Shown piece after piece: positions 17,752 to 25,502 of a stretch of 64,000 nucleotides of DNA. The notes below the pieces were generated by a model. The model was given only the letters and a program-made list of their open reading frames with translations, was not told the DNA's origin and searched no databases. This DNA is from VRUE01 sp963705635 (GTDB taxonomy: Bacteria; Actinomycetota; Thermoleophilia; Solirubrobacterales; 70-9), in NCBI GenBank assembly GCA_963705635.1, contig CAVPKH010000001.1:248001-312000 (forward strand), in the 5' to 3' direction. How positions within the stretch are numbered: the stretch's first letter is position 1; each line of letters begins with the position of its first letter. The position numbers and the translations under genes were made by a program.

Positions 17752-18561
17752 ATGAGCACGAGGTCACTGAGAAGGAGAAGGGCGCTCTACGCCCTTCTCC
17801 TGACAACCCTGTTGGCAGCGATCGGTCTCAGCGCCACAGGTCAAGCCGAGATCGTAAAGAGCGGCGACGTGACCGTCGCCTTCCACGGCGACATCTCCCC
17901 GCGAAAGCTGCCAAGGACGGGAACCGCCCCGATCGCGGTGCAGATGGGAGCCAAGATCAAGGGCACCGATCCCGCCAACCCACCGGTGCTCGAGCGGATC
18001 GTCTTGGAGATCAACTCCCACGGCACCTTGCAAAGCAAGGGCCTGGCGAAGTGCCCCTTGGCCAAGCTCAACGCGATCTCAGGCAGCGCCGAAGCAAGGA
18101 AGGCCTGCGGCGATGCCCTCGTCGGCCACGGCAACGTCACCTCCAGGGTGATCTTGCCCGGCCAGGGCGCCTTTGCCTCCAACGGCCCCCTGCTGGCCTT
18201 CAACGGCACCTACAAGGGCAAGCAGGCGATCTTCGCCCAGGTGGCGACCGGGGCGCCCCTGCCGCTGACCTACGTGATCGTCTTTGAGGTATCGAAGACC
18301 AAGGGCACCTTCGGCACCCGCCTCAGCGCGACCCTGCCCCCGATCGCCTCCGAATACGGCTACATCTCGGCCTTCGACATGAGCCTCTCCCGCCGCTACG
18401 CCTCAGGCGGCCAAGAGCTGAGCTATGCCTCCGCCGGCTGCCCCGCCCCCAAGGGCGTCAACGCCGCCTCCTTCTCCTTGGCCAAGGCGAGCTATGAGTT
18501 CATCGGCGGCAGGTCGCTTGCCCAGACCCTGGTGCGCGATTGCAAGGTGCGGGGCAAGTGA
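17752..18561 (+). CDS. Secreted protein, family C (269 aa)
   Basis: The gene follows the lectin-like gene after 3 bases and overlaps the next gene by GTGA. It has a signal peptide at residues ~10-32 after SLRRRRALYALL. The mature part is one beta-rich domain with motifs shared with the next gene and with the C-terminal half of 37141-38922: HGDISPRKLPR.GTAPI, LE.I.LEINSHGTL, C...KL..IS...A..AC..ALVG.G, GPLLAFNGTYKGK, then a Cys-rich end (SAGCPAPKG...RDCKV). No enzyme motif is visible and I do not know the family name. The shared architecture suggests a conserved exported domain of this lineage. Confidence 0.75.
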   Translation: MSTRSLRRRRALYALLLTTLLAAIGLSATGQAEIVKSGDVTVAFHGDISPRKLPRTGTAPIAVQMGAKIKGTDPANPPVLERIVLEINSHGTLQSKGLAKCPLAKLNAISGSAEARKACGDALVGHGNVTSRVILPGQGAFASNGPLLAFNGTYKGKQAIFAQVATGAPLPLTYVIVFEVSKTKGTFGTRLSATLPPIASEYGYISAFDMSLSRRYASGGQELSYASAGCPAPKGVNAASFSLAKASYEFIGGRSLAQTLVRDCKVRGK

Positions 18562-19328
18562 GGGCCAAGGCGACCAAGGCGATCCTTGCGGCGGCGCTTT
18601 GCCTCGGCGCCCTCGCCCTGAGCGCCAGCGCCTTGGGCCAAACCGTGAGAGTGGGCAACCTGATCGTGACGATCGAAGGCGCGATCACGCCCAAGGAGCT
18701 GCCGAAGAGGACTCCCGCGCCGATCACCCTGACCGTGAGCGGCTCCCTGAAAACAGCCGACGCCAGCCATCCCCCCGCGCTTGAGACCCTGCACCTCGAA
18801 TTCGACCGCCACGGCACCCTCAACACCACCGGGCTCCCCACCTGCACCCCGAGGAAGCTGCAGAGCACCCTCACGGCAACCGCCGAAAAGGTCTGCAAGG
18901 ACTCCTTGGTCGGCACCGGCAGGGCCCAAGCCGAGATCGCCTTCCCCGAACAGGCCCCCTTCAGCGCTTCGGGCAAGCTCCTGATCTTCAACGGCGCGCC
19001 CAAGGGCGCCAAGCAGGTGCTGATCCTCCACGTCTACGCCTTCGTCCCCGCCCCGACCACCTTCGTCACCACCGCGGTGATCGGCAAGGCCAAGGGCAAA
19101 TACGCGACGACGGCAGATGTCAAGATCCCCACGATCACCGCCGGGCAGGGATCGCTGACCGCCTTCAACGCCACCCTGCACAAAACCTGGACCTACAAAG
19201 GCCAAAAGCAGAGCCTGCTGCTCGCCAGCTGCCCCACCGGGCACCTCTACGCGCACGGGGACTTCGCCTTCGCAGACGGGGAGCGCCTCTCCGGAAACGT
19301 GGTGCGCAGCTGCACACCGTCAGGATGA
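18558..19328 (+). CDS. Secreted protein, family C (256 aa)
   Basis: This is a tandem paralogue of the preceding gene. The GTG at 18558 overlaps its stop (GTGA) and is followed directly by a signal peptide (ILAAALCLGALALSASALG). The same domain follows: IEGAITPKELPKRTPAPITL, LETLHLEFDRHGTL, CTPRKLQSTL, KVCKDSLVGTGRAQ, KLLIFNGAPKGAKQ, then C...HLYAHGDF. It overlaps the following lipoprotein gene by ATGA. Tandem duplication within the operon is the simplest origin. Function is unknown. Confidence 0.75.
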   Translation: MRAKATKAILAAALCLGALALSASALGQTVRVGNLIVTIEGAITPKELPKRTPAPITLTVSGSLKTADASHPPALETLHLEFDRHGTLNTTGLPTCTPRKLQSTLTATAEKVCKDSLVGTGRAQAEIAFPEQAPFSASGKLLIFNGAPKGAKQVLILHVYAFVPAPTTFVTTAVIGKAKGKYATTADVKIPTITAGQGSLTAFNATLHKTWTYKGQKQSLLLASCPTGHLYAHGDFAFADGERLSGNVVRSCTPSG

Positions 19329-19807
19329 GGCGCAGCGCGACAGCGCTGATACTGCTCTGCCTGGCCTTGGGGCTTGGCGCCTGCGGGGACGGGGGCGGGG
19401 AGGACACCCAAAGCACGGCGCCCTTGCCGCCCATCCGCGGCCCCCAACCGCCCAAGGGCGCCTCGACCCTCGAGCGCCGGATCTACCGCACCTTCCAACC
19501 TCCGTTGCCCGATCCCGAAGTCCCGGGCTCGGCGAAGGCGATCAAGGCTGGCGAAGCGGCCTGCGCGGGCAAGACGCCGCTGGAGGTAAAGCACCAGTTC
19601 AGCGCCCAGAGCAAGCTCTCCCCGGCTCAGCGCCGGGCGCTCTCGCAGATCGATCGCGCCGAAGAGCATCCCGGCGCCGACTACGTCGCCGGGCAGCTGG
19701 CGGCGCTGGTCTATGAAGGGACGCTGAAGGGCTCGCTTGCCTCCCATGGCTATCGCGGCTGCGTCTACGCGCTGGCGCGGGGGCTGGAGCGGCGGTTGGG
19801 GGATTAG
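19325..19807 (+). CDS. Lipoprotein of unknown function (160 aa)
   Basis: The ATG overlaps the previous stop. The N-terminus is a lipoprotein signal with the lipobox LGAC and lipidated Cys at residue 20, followed by a Gly/Asp-rich linker. The mature ~110 residues look helical (KAIKAGEAACAGKTPLEVK, QRRALSQIDRAEEHPGADYVAGQLAALVYE). No family is recognised. It is the last gene of secretome unit 1 and precedes a TetR gene by 34 bases. Confidence 0.75.
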   Translation: MRRSATALILLCLALGLGACGDGGGEDTQSTAPLPPIRGPQPPKGASTLERRIYRTFQPPLPDPEVPGSAKAIKAGEAACAGKTPLEVKHQFSAQSKLSPAQRRALSQIDRAEEHPGADYVAGQLAALVYEGTLKGSLASHGYRGCVYALARGLERRLGD

Positions 19808-19841
19808 TGACGATCCCTGGGGTCTGGTTCCATCCCTACTG

Positions 19842-20438
19842 ATGGATGAGCCCGTGACAGGCGGCATTCGGCGGCTACCACCCGGCCCGCATGGGATCCC
19901 GCCGGAGCTGGTCGAGCGCAACCAGCGCGAACGGCTGATCGCCGCGATGGCGGAGGTGTGCGGCGAGGGCGGCTACTCGTCGGCGACCGTGGCCGAGGTG
20001 GCAAGGCGCGCCGGTGTCTCCACCGCCAGCTTCTACCGCCAGTTCAAGGACAGGCGCGAGTGCATGCTGGCCAGCTTCGAGGAGCTGTTCGGGCGTTTGC
20101 TCGAGGAGATCGAAGGCGCTTGCGCAGCTGAGGCGGAGCCGGCGGAGAAGGCGAGGCGGGGGGCCGCCGCCGCCGCGACCCTGCTGGGCGCTGATCCGCC
20201 CACGGCGCGTCTGCTGAGCGTGGAGATCCTCGCCGTCGGCCCCGAGGGCGTGCGGCTGCAGCACAAGGCGATCGATCGCATGGCGGCGCGGTTGCGCGAT
20301 CCGTCCGCCCCACCGCAGCAGCTCCCCGACTCCGAGTGGGCGGCCGTCGCCGCGATCGTCGCCCTGGTGGGCAAGCGGGCAGCCACGGGCGAGAGCGCAG
20401 CCGCGGCAGAGCTCGAAGCCCTCTCCGAGCTGCTCTAA
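19842..20438 (+). CDS. TetR-family transcriptional regulator (198 aa)
   Basis: I chose the ATG at 19842 (MDEPVTGGIRRLP); a longer in-frame start at 19737 would lie inside the lipoprotein gene. The helix-turn-helix is clear at residues ~25-70: IAAMAEVCGEGGYSSATVAEVARRAGVSTASFYRQFKD.REC in pattern, where the recognition helix precedes FYRQF. The C-terminal half is a helical, ligand-type domain. It sits between the two secretome units, just before the promoter and leader of unit 2, and shares the FY..F..[RK]EC signature with the TetR fragment at the window start. It is a good candidate repressor of the promoter at 20651. Confidence 0.88.
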   Translation: MDEPVTGGIRRLPPGPHGIPPELVERNQRERLIAAMAEVCGEGGYSSATVAEVARRAGVSTASFYRQFKDRRECMLASFEELFGRLLEEIEGACAAEAEPAEKARRGAAAAATLLGADPPTARLLSVEILAVGPEGVRLQHKAIDRMAARLRDPSAPPQQLPDSEWAAVAAIVALVGKRAATGESAAAAELEALSELL

Positions 20439-20650
20439 AGGGACTGCGAAACCCCCGTACCCATCCGCCGTCGGCGGACGCTGCGCGCCGCCGCGTCCCC
20501 AGTCCTTCGAGGCCGCTCACTTCGGCGCTGTGTGGCGGCCGAGCCCCCTCGCCGCGGTCCCCTCGCAAATCGACCGCGGGCCAATTGGCCTCTTTTCCAG
20601 CCCTTTTACGGCTCCAGGAAACGATCTCCTTTCTCTCAAAAACGTCTCTA

Positions 20651-20679
20651 TTGACTTTATGAAAGTTTCTGTTTACAGT
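20651..20679 (+). promoter_or_regulatory. Strong sigma70-type promoter of secretome unit 2, with a palindrome in the spacer
   Basis: TTGACT (20651-20656), a 17-base spacer and TACAGT (20674-20679) make a near-consensus housekeeping promoter. The spacer starts inside the inverted repeat ACTTT-ATG-AAAGT (20654-20666), a possible operator. The heptamer GTTTCTG occurs at 20665-20671 and 20678-20684. The promoter lies in the 365-base gap 20439-20803, which otherwise holds only the leader copy 2 and no ORF I can support. The start point would fall near 20686, about 35 bases before the leader. Confidence 0.7.
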
Positions 20680-20720
20680 TTCTGACACGTCGTCTCTGAA
20701 GGCGACGCAGGGATAGCACC

Positions 20721-20794
20721 ACAGGGACATAACCGAGCCTCGAGGAAGCCGCCAAGGGAAGCGGCGGGCAGAGGGGCTCACGGGACAAGGAGAG
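20721..20794 (+). promoter_or_regulatory. Structured 5' leader, copy 2 (shared with 1339-1410)
   Basis: This 74-nt segment is almost identical to the leader of the gene at 1417 and again ends in AAGGAGAG, 9 bases before the ATG of the collagen-like gene. The inner GCCGC/GCGGC hairpin and outer GAGCC/GGCTC stem are unchanged. The sequences upstream of the two copies are unrelated, so conservation is confined to the leader and RBS, as expected for an RNA-level control element. Confidence 0.6.
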
Positions 20795-20803
20795 AGATTT
20801 CAG

Positions 20804-21619
20804 ATGTTCTCGACGCTACGCACGCGCTTCGGCATCCCGGGAGTGATCTCGGTCATCGCCCTGGTCTTCGCGATGTTCGGCGGCGCCTACGCCGCCTCCA
20901 ACTCCGGTGGCGGCAAGGCCACCGCCTCGGCCAAGGCCAAGCAGGGGCCACGGGGCAAGACCGGCAAGACCGGCCCCGCGGGCCCCGCAGGGCCGGCTGG
21001 TCCCGCAGGGCCGGCGGGCGCCAAGGGCGATGCCGGCGCGCCGGGGGCCAACGGCGCGCCTGGGGCAGCCGGCGAGAGCGTCACCAACACGGCGGTCCCG
21101 ATCAGCAGCGCCACCTGCAGCCACCTCGGCGGCGCCGAACTCAAAGTCGGCGCTGGCGCGCCGACCACCGCCTGCAACGGCAAAGCCGGCGCCGAAGGCC
21201 CGCAGGGGCCCGCGGGTCCCAGCTGCAACGAAAACGGCGAATGCCTGCTGCCGCCCGAAGCAACCGAGACCGGGAATTGGGCGGTCAACGGCACTGGAGA
21301 GACGGTCTTTCTCTGGACCGCGATCTCGTTTCCGCTTCGCCTCAGCCAGGCTCCCACCTCGATCACTTACGTCACGCAAGACGAACAGATCGAAGAAACC
21401 ACACCTCCCCAGTGCCCTGGAACTCACACTGAACCCAAAGCTGCGCCGGGAAGCCTGTGCCTCTATGGGTACACGGAAACGAACATCGCCGGACCACCGT
21501 TCACGCTCAAAACCCCCGACTACACGAGCGGCCTGCAGATGAGGTTTTCGCGCACAGCCGAAAACCTGGAAATGCAGGCAGCCGGTAGTTGGGCAGTGAC
21601 AGCTCCCGCCGCTCCATAG
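20804..21619 (+). CDS. Membrane-anchored collagen-like protein (271 aa)
   Basis: The ATG follows a good AAGGAGAG ribosome site. A hydrophobic anchor or signal at residues ~11-31 (IPGVISVIALVFAMFGGAYA) matches that of the lectin-like protein at 17107. Residues 48-90 are ~14 uninterrupted Gly-X-Y triplets (GPAGPAGPAGPAG, then GAKGDAGAPGANG), with a second short run near 128-139. The C-terminal ~130 residues are a globular head with several Cys. Bacterial collagen-like proteins of this form are surface stalks. It is the first gene of secretome unit 2. Confidence 0.85.
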   Translation: MFSTLRTRFGIPGVISVIALVFAMFGGAYAASNSGGGKATASAKAKQGPRGKTGKTGPAGPAGPAGPAGPAGAKGDAGAPGANGAPGAAGESVTNTAVPISSATCSHLGGAELKVGAGAPTTACNGKAGAEGPQGPAGPSCNENGECLLPPEATETGNWAVNGTGETVFLWTAISFPLRLSQAPTSITYVTQDEQIEETTPPQCPGTHTEPKAAPGSLCLYGYTETNIAGPPFTLKTPDYTSGLQMRFSRTAENLEMQAAGSWAVTAPAAP

Positions 21620-21645
21620 GCGTTGACGAGCAGATGAAGGTTCAG

Positions 21646-21683
21646 GCAACGGGCGGCGCCGCGAAAACGTGCCCGCCCGTTGC
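21646..21683 (+). other. Hairpin between the collagen-like gene and the next family A gene
   Basis: An 11-bp perfect stem (GCAACGGGCGG pairing with CCGCCCGTTGC) with a 16-nt loop lies 27 bases after the collagen-like stop. No T-run follows, so it is not a standard intrinsic terminator. It could damp transcription or stabilise the upstream mRNA, and would allow different dosage of the short collagen-like gene and the long genes after it. Confidence 0.45.
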
Positions 21684-21746
21684 GTCCTCAAGCCAATGGT
21701 CGGCGATGAGCCAGCAGCGCTCACAGGGCGCGGAGAGGTAGAGAAG

Positions 21747-24700
21747 ATGCAAAGCAACTCAACGAGATCAGGAATTCGCCCGACGGGAGCCGCGCCCGGA
21801 AAGCTTCGCCTATTGATCTCCCCTCTCGTCGTGACGGTGTTCCTCCTCGCCTTGACTCCCGCGGCAGCCTTCGCAGCCAAGACCCACAAATTGATCACCG
21901 AATTTTCACGGGGCGAATCAGGTGACCAGTTCGGCAGCACCAGAGGACTGGGTGTTGACGAGTCCTCCGGAAACCTTTTTGTGGCCACCCAAGCGGTTGA
22001 TGGCCAGGGCTACTGGGTGTACGTCACCGGGCCCGAAGGAGAAGAACCAAGCGGAGTTGCCAAACCCTTCAAAATCGCCGTCAGCTCGGGTCATCCGCAA
22101 AGTCAGCTTGGGTCGGCGACGGTCGACAATTCACCGACAAGTCCCTCCAAAGGCGCTCTCTACGTCTCCGACACGGAAAACCATGTGGTCAAGAAGTTCA
22201 CCCTCAACCCGCTGAGCGAAGAATATGAACTCAGCGGAACGTTGGCTGTGGCCAATCCTCTGAGTGTCGCCGTCGACACCAAGGGCAATGTCTTCGTCGT
22301 TGACGAAGACAGCAAATCGATCGCCAAATTCAATCCCGCCGGAACCGAAATCGGCCAGATCCCAATCGGTTTCCCAACCAGAGCAGTGGCCGTCGACGGC
22401 AAAGGGAACCTCTACGTCCAGGAAGACCATCACAGTGAAACCGACCTCAGCAAGGTAATCGAGTTTCCCGCCAACCCCTCGGGTGAAATAGAACCGGGTG
22501 TTCAGCCGATCGAAATCGCCAGTGGCTCCGGCACTTCCAACTCCCAGCCAACTGGAATCGCCGCCAACCAAAGCAGCAACGAAATATACGTCGTCTTCAT
22601 CGACCACGTGGAGCAGTTCGAATCCAATGGCGGTCGGGTGGGTGAATTCGATTTGGAGAAAACCAGGGCCGAAGGGATAGCCGTCAACGGTCAGACCGGC
22701 TTGGTCTACACGCTCGGCGCCCTCACGACTCTGTCGACGCCCGGCGTCACCGTCTTCGGCCCCACGGTGATAGCCCCTGATTCGACCACCGGGGACGTGA
22801 GCGATCTCGAACCAACGAGCGCGACGCTGAACGGAGCCGTCAGCGCGGCTGGCGGCCTGCCGGCAACTTGTGAATTCGAATACGCCACCGACGCCAGCTT
22901 CGAAGCCGAAGGCTTCGAAGGCGCCGCCACCGCGGCCTGTGCTCCTGCGGGCCCCTTCGCCGGCAGCTCGGTGGAACCGGTTTCAGCGGCGATCAGCGGC
23001 CTGGCGGCACAGACCATCTACCACTACCGCCTCGTTGCCTCCAGCGCCAACGGCACGATTCGCGGTGAAACGCTGAGGTTCTTCACCCCTGGCCCGCCCG
23101 TCGTCAACGCCGAGTCGGTCGGCGCCTTGACGGGCATCACGGCCACCCTCGAAGCGTTGGTCAACCCCGCCGCAAAGGAAACCAGCAACGTCTTCGAATA
23201 TGTCTCCGAAGCCGACTTCGAAGCAAGCGGATACGCGAATGCGGTCACCCTGCCGCTCGGGGGTGAAGCGATCGGCTCCGGTTTTGAAGACGTCGCAGTC
23301 TCCCAGTCGATCGCCGGGCTCACCCCGTCGACCAACTACCTCTTCCGCGTCACCGCCTCGAACCCCCTGGGCGTCACCCACGGCCCCGACCGCTTCTTCA
23401 CCACCCTCGGCCCCAACGGCTTCGAGCTGCCTGACGGCCGTGTCTTCGAGCAGGTGTCACCGGTCGACAAGAACGGCGCTGCCGCCACCGGCAGGGCCAA
23501 CGTCATCCAGTCTGCCCCCGACGGCGACGGGATCACCTATATCTCCCGCGGCGGCATCCCCGGCGCCGAAGGCGCCCAGAAGTACCCCACCTACCTCGCC
23601 AGCCGCGGCGCCGATTGGTCAACCCAGGGCCTCTTGCCGCCGGCAAGCGCTGGCTCGTCCGCGGCGGTCTTGGGTTGGAGCGAAGACCTCTCACGCGCCT
23701 ACGTCTCCCAGGGCGATCCCGGAACCGTGGCCAGCTTTCTCGAACGCGACAGCGCCAGCCGCTCGTTGCAATCGATCGCGGGGGAAGGCAGTGACATCGG
23801 AACCTTCAGGTACGTCGGCGCCTCCAGCACGGGCTCAGTGGTCTTCTTCGAAAGCGACACCGTGCTCTACCCGGGAGGCGCGGCGAAAGCGCCCAACCTC
23901 TACGCCTGGGACAGGGCCAGCGGCGAACTCAGCCTGGCCGGCGCTCTCAACAACGCGCATGCCCCGGCGAAAGGAACCCTCGCCGGCTCCAACGAACCCA
24001 GCTTCAAGGAACACTTCCATCAGGCTCAGAACACGGTTTCGAGCGACGGCGCGCGCGTCTTCTTCACCGACCTCTCCAGCGGCCAGCTCTACCTGCGCCA
24101 GAACCCAACGCAGCCGCAGAGCGCGCTTGACGGCGACGGCAAATGCACCGAAGCGGCGCTGGCCTGCACGGTGCAGGTCTCCGCTTCCCAGAGGGCCGTT
24201 CCGGACCCCATAGGCAAAAAACCCGCCGTCTTCTGGGGCGCCACTGCGGACGGGTCCAAATCCTTCTTCACCAGCTCGAGCAAGCTCACCGACGACGCCA
24301 CCACCGGCCCCGGTGACGTCGGCAGCGACCTCTATCGCTATGACGCCGACACCGGCGTCCTCACGGACCTAACCCCCGACATCACCGATGCCAACGGCGC
24401 CGAAGTGCGAGGCGTCCTCGGGACGAGCGACGATGGCAGCTACGTCTACTTCGCCGCCAACGGCGTACTTGCCGCAGGGGCGACGCCGGGCAACTGCAGC
24501 GCGCTCGACTACAACTCTGCCGGCGCTGGCCTCTGCAACCTTTACCTCGCACACGACGGCGCCACGGTCTTCGTCGCGCCGCTATCCCAAGAAGGTCCTG
24601 CCCAGGGATCCGATGCCGGCAACTGGTTTTACACAGTCTCCCAAGGGGCGGCGGTGTTCGTGAAGACCTCGCGGGTGAGTGCCGACGGGCAAACCCTGCT

Positions 24701-25502
24701 CTTCCGCTCACAGCTGTCGCTGACCGGGTATGACAATAAAACGAACTCAAAATCATGTGGCGCTGGCCTGGGACGAGCCTGTCCAGAGTTCTACCGTTAC
24801 AGCGCCGCCGACGGTGAGCTGGGCTGCGTTTCGTGCAATCCCAGCGGCGCGGCGCCGGGCGCGACGGCACCAGCGCTGCAAAGCATCGACACGGCCGGGG
24901 AAACGCCACCGAATCCCGCCAAGATCCTGACCCGCAACCTCTCGGCCGACGGCAACCGAGTCTTCTTCGAGACGGCCGACAAGCTCGTTGCCAGCGATAC
25001 CAACGGCGACGACGGTTGTCCGGGGGTCGCGGGCCTCCTGCTCTCGACAAAAACCTGCCAAGACGTCTATGAGTGGGAGGCAGAGGGCACCGGCTCCTGC
25101 CACAGTGCCCGCCAGAACGGGGGCTGCCTGTACCTGATCTCGAGTGGCACCAGCTCCGATGCTGCCTACTTCGCCGACGCTGACATGGAAGGCAACAACG
25201 CCTTCTTCTTTACCGAACAGTCGCTGGCCGGCCAGGACAAGGACCAGATCGTCGACCTCTACGACGCCCGCGTGGGCGGCGGCATCGTCTCCCAAAACCC
25301 GCCCCCGCCGCCGCCGGTCTGCGAAGGCGAAGCCTGCAAGGGACCGGCGCCGACGCAACCGGCGACCGAATCGCCGGGCAGCGCCAGCTTCACCGCGCCC
25401 GGCAACCCCAAGCCCTCCCGCCAGGCCAAAAAGAAGAGGCAGCACAAGAAGAAGAAGCACGGGAAGCGCCACCCCGCCAAGACGGCGAAGAGGAACGGAT
25501 GA
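21747..25502 (+). CDS. Giant secreted propeller protein, family A (1251 aa)
   Basis: I prefer the ATG at 21747, preceded by GGAGAGG, over an in-frame ATG at 21669 that would place 26 extra residues before the signal peptide and overlap the hairpin. The signal peptide is at ~30-48 (LVVTVFLLALTPAAAFA). NHL-type repeats cover ~45-340 (VAVDTKGNVFVVDEDS, VAVDGKGNLYV). Two Fn3-like domains follow (~338-448 and ~449-553), with the FEY..EADFEASGY motif. The TolB-like propeller (~560-1184) opens with LPDGRVFEQVSPVDKNGA. It ends with VCEGEACKGP, a Pro-rich linker and a strongly basic tail (KKKRQHKKKKHGKRH). It overlaps the next gene by ATGA. Confidence 0.83.
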   Translation: MQSNSTRSGIRPTGAAPGKLRLLISPLVVTVFLLALTPAAAFAAKTHKLITEFSRGESGDQFGSTRGLGVDESSGNLFVATQAVDGQGYWVYVTGPEGEEPSGVAKPFKIAVSSGHPQSQLGSATVDNSPTSPSKGALYVSDTENHVVKKFTLNPLSEEYELSGTLAVANPLSVAVDTKGNVFVVDEDSKSIAKFNPAGTEIGQIPIGFPTRAVAVDGKGNLYVQEDHHSETDLSKVIEFPANPSGEIEPGVQPIEIASGSGTSNSQPTGIAANQSSNEIYVVFIDHVEQFESNGGRVGEFDLEKTRAEGIAVNGQTGLVYTLGALTTLSTPGVTVFGPTVIAPDSTTGDVSDLEPTSATLNGAVSAAGGLPATCEFEYATDASFEAEGFEGAATAACAPAGPFAGSSVEPVSAAISGLAAQTIYHYRLVASSANGTIRGETLRFFTPGPPVVNAESVGALTGITATLEALVNPAAKETSNVFEYVSEADFEASGYANAVTLPLGGEAIGSGFEDVAVSQSIAGLTPSTNYLFRVTASNPLGVTHGPDRFFTTLGPNGFELPDGRVFEQVSPVDKNGAAATGRANVIQSAPDGDGITYISRGGIPGAEGAQKYPTYLASRGADWSTQGLLPPASAGSSAAVLGWSEDLSRAYVSQGDPGTVASFLERDSASRSLQSIAGEGSDIGTFRYVGASSTGSVVFFESDTVLYPGGAAKAPNLYAWDRASGELSLAGALNNAHAPAKGTLAGSNEPSFKEHFHQAQNTVSSDGARVFFTDLSSGQLYLRQNPTQPQSALDGDGKCTEAALACTVQVSASQRAVPDPIGKKPAVFWGATADGSKSFFTSSSKLTDDATTGPGDVGSDLYRYDADTGVLTDLTPDITDANGAEVRGVLGTSDDGSYVYFAANGVLAAGATPGNCSALDYNSAGAGLCNLYLAHDGATVFVAPLSQEGPAQGSDAGNWFYTVSQGAAVFVKTSRVSADGQTLLFRSQLSLTGYDNKTNSKSCGAGLGRACPEFYRYSAADGELGCVSCNPSGAAPGATAPALQSIDTAGETPPNPAKILTRNLSADGNRVFFETADKLVASDTNGDDGCPGVAGLLLSTKTCQDVYEWEAEGTGSCHSARQNGGCLYLISSGTSSDAAYFADADMEGNNAFFFTEQSLAGQDKDQIVDLYDARVGGGIVSQNPPPPPPVCEGEACKGPAPTQPATESPGSASFTAPGNPKPSRQAKKKRQHKKKKHGKRHPAKTAKRNG

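Noticed and set aside
20945..21074. CRISPR or DNA tandem repeat in the GC-rich 9-mer region
   Set aside because: The periodicity is that of Gly-X-Y codons in the collagen-like gene.
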